A DNA stretch of 64,000 bases from Agapetus fuscipes (taxonomy: Eukaryota > Arthropoda > Insecta > Trichoptera > Glossosomatidae): the NCBI GenBank assembly GCA_951799405.1, contig OX637338.1:4588001-4652000 (forward strand), read 5' to 3'. Positions within the stretch are counted from its first letter, which is position 1. Every line of letters starts with the position of its first letter. Shown here piece by piece: positions 63,428 through 64,000 of the stretch. Both the position numbers and the translations under genes were made by a program. The notes below the pieces were generated by a model. The model did no database searches. It was not told the origin of the DNA and worked only from the letters and a program-made list of their open reading frames with translations.

Positions 63428-64000
63428 ACAAGAACGGAAGAGTGCGTTACTTCTGATACATTACTCGCCTCGCATCCACATAGGATCTGATACACAATAG
63501 GCCTTGCACTAATACTCTGTATGAGCCATTTAACCGGTCTAATAACATTAATGTTAGTTTTTTTTTTCAACTGGATTGTTATCTTTTGTTGGAATGAGAA
63601 AATATTATCGATTTTGAGTGATTTATTTTCAATGCAACACAATGAAGCAAAAAAAATGTTAGCATGTTTGTGATTTACTACGCCCTTCCATAAAAGCGGT
63701 GTAATTTGCTATTAAGAAAAATATCCTGATTTTTGTTTTCTTGTTAAAGACGTTTGTAGATTGGAAAATAGCCCGTGAAAAAATGTACATTTAAACCAAA
63801 TCTGGTTTAAAAAATTAAAAACAAAAATTTAGTCGGTCATCAAAATGTTTGAGATAAGCAAGTATAGTAGAGCTTTGATTATCTAAACGCCGATTAGCCC
63901 AACAGCTAAATGTACAGTTCAAAATGACGGACATGTTTTATAAAGATACCACTTACATGTCTATTACATTCGAGTGTAAATCATTTACATAGTTTAAATA
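63428..64000. other. No recognised feature
   Basis: AT-rich to the window end. The minus-strand 123-codon frame starting at 63642 runs through the MITE and has no domain. Confidence 0.4.

Noticed and set aside
63271..63642. A 123-codon minus-strand frame
   Set aside because: It runs through a MITE with inverted ends and has no recognisable domain.

Overview
The window looks like AT-rich, gene-poor nuclear DNA of an arthropod, most likely a lepidopteran insect. The reasons are many GTAGGTAC-type words, non-LTR retrotransposon (LINE) C-termini of insect type, tRNA-headed SINEs, hAT-type MITEs and Penelope-like hairpin remnants. I found no convincing host gene, exon, rRNA or functional tRNA gene. 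The longest meaningful open frame (57969-58880, minus strand) is the C-terminal half of a LINE reverse transcriptase. Everything else with coding similarity is also transposon debris.

Layout. One roughly 250-bp dispersed repeat, called MR here, dominates: more than 30 whole or partial copies on both strands from 4099 to 63140. At 4861-5490 it directly follows the C-terminal codons of a LINE (family A), so it is probably that LINE's 3' end or a SINE that copies it. Three SINE families carry pol III box A/B heads: SINE-A (2833, 45886, 60041), SINE-B (27519, 40266, 46109, 49523, 51476, 57708, 59806 and others) and SINE-C (18700, 29720, 34139, 61835). A and B are joined at the same junction in at least two places, so a dimeric SINE may exist. 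DNA elements include two hAT-type elements with perfect 8-bp target duplications (5976-6651, 29496-30216), a third hAT-like element (48646-49195), several MITEs, and foldback-like elements made of degenerate 9-11-bp or 15-bp repeats (18113, 20404, 22597, 61624; 3813, 41237). Two related solo LTRs lie at 12173-12648 and 45274-45707, each flanked by ATAT.

The most interesting layer is a set of palindromic elements whose loops resemble hammerhead ribozyme cores (CUGANGA, short stem II, GAAA). They lie at 198-412, 6302-6506, 8576-8755, 12106-12897, 14992-15030, 15163-15396, 22963-23185, 30240-30650, 31782-31919, 44942-44992 and 56899-56945. Hammerhead motifs are known from Penelope-like elements, so these are probably PLE-derived, but several different families are present and some are nested.

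The window is a layered record of insertions. A PLE hairpin sits inside a hAT element with a 14-bp duplication. An LTR sits inside one arm of a palindrome. A LINE sits inside a SINE-B. A hAT element carrying a SINE-C sits inside an MR copy. An MR copy splits a hammerhead motif. Recent local tandem duplications occur at 5081-5916, 47291-48612 and 53988-54530. All family assignments come from reading the sequence by eye; no database comparison was made.
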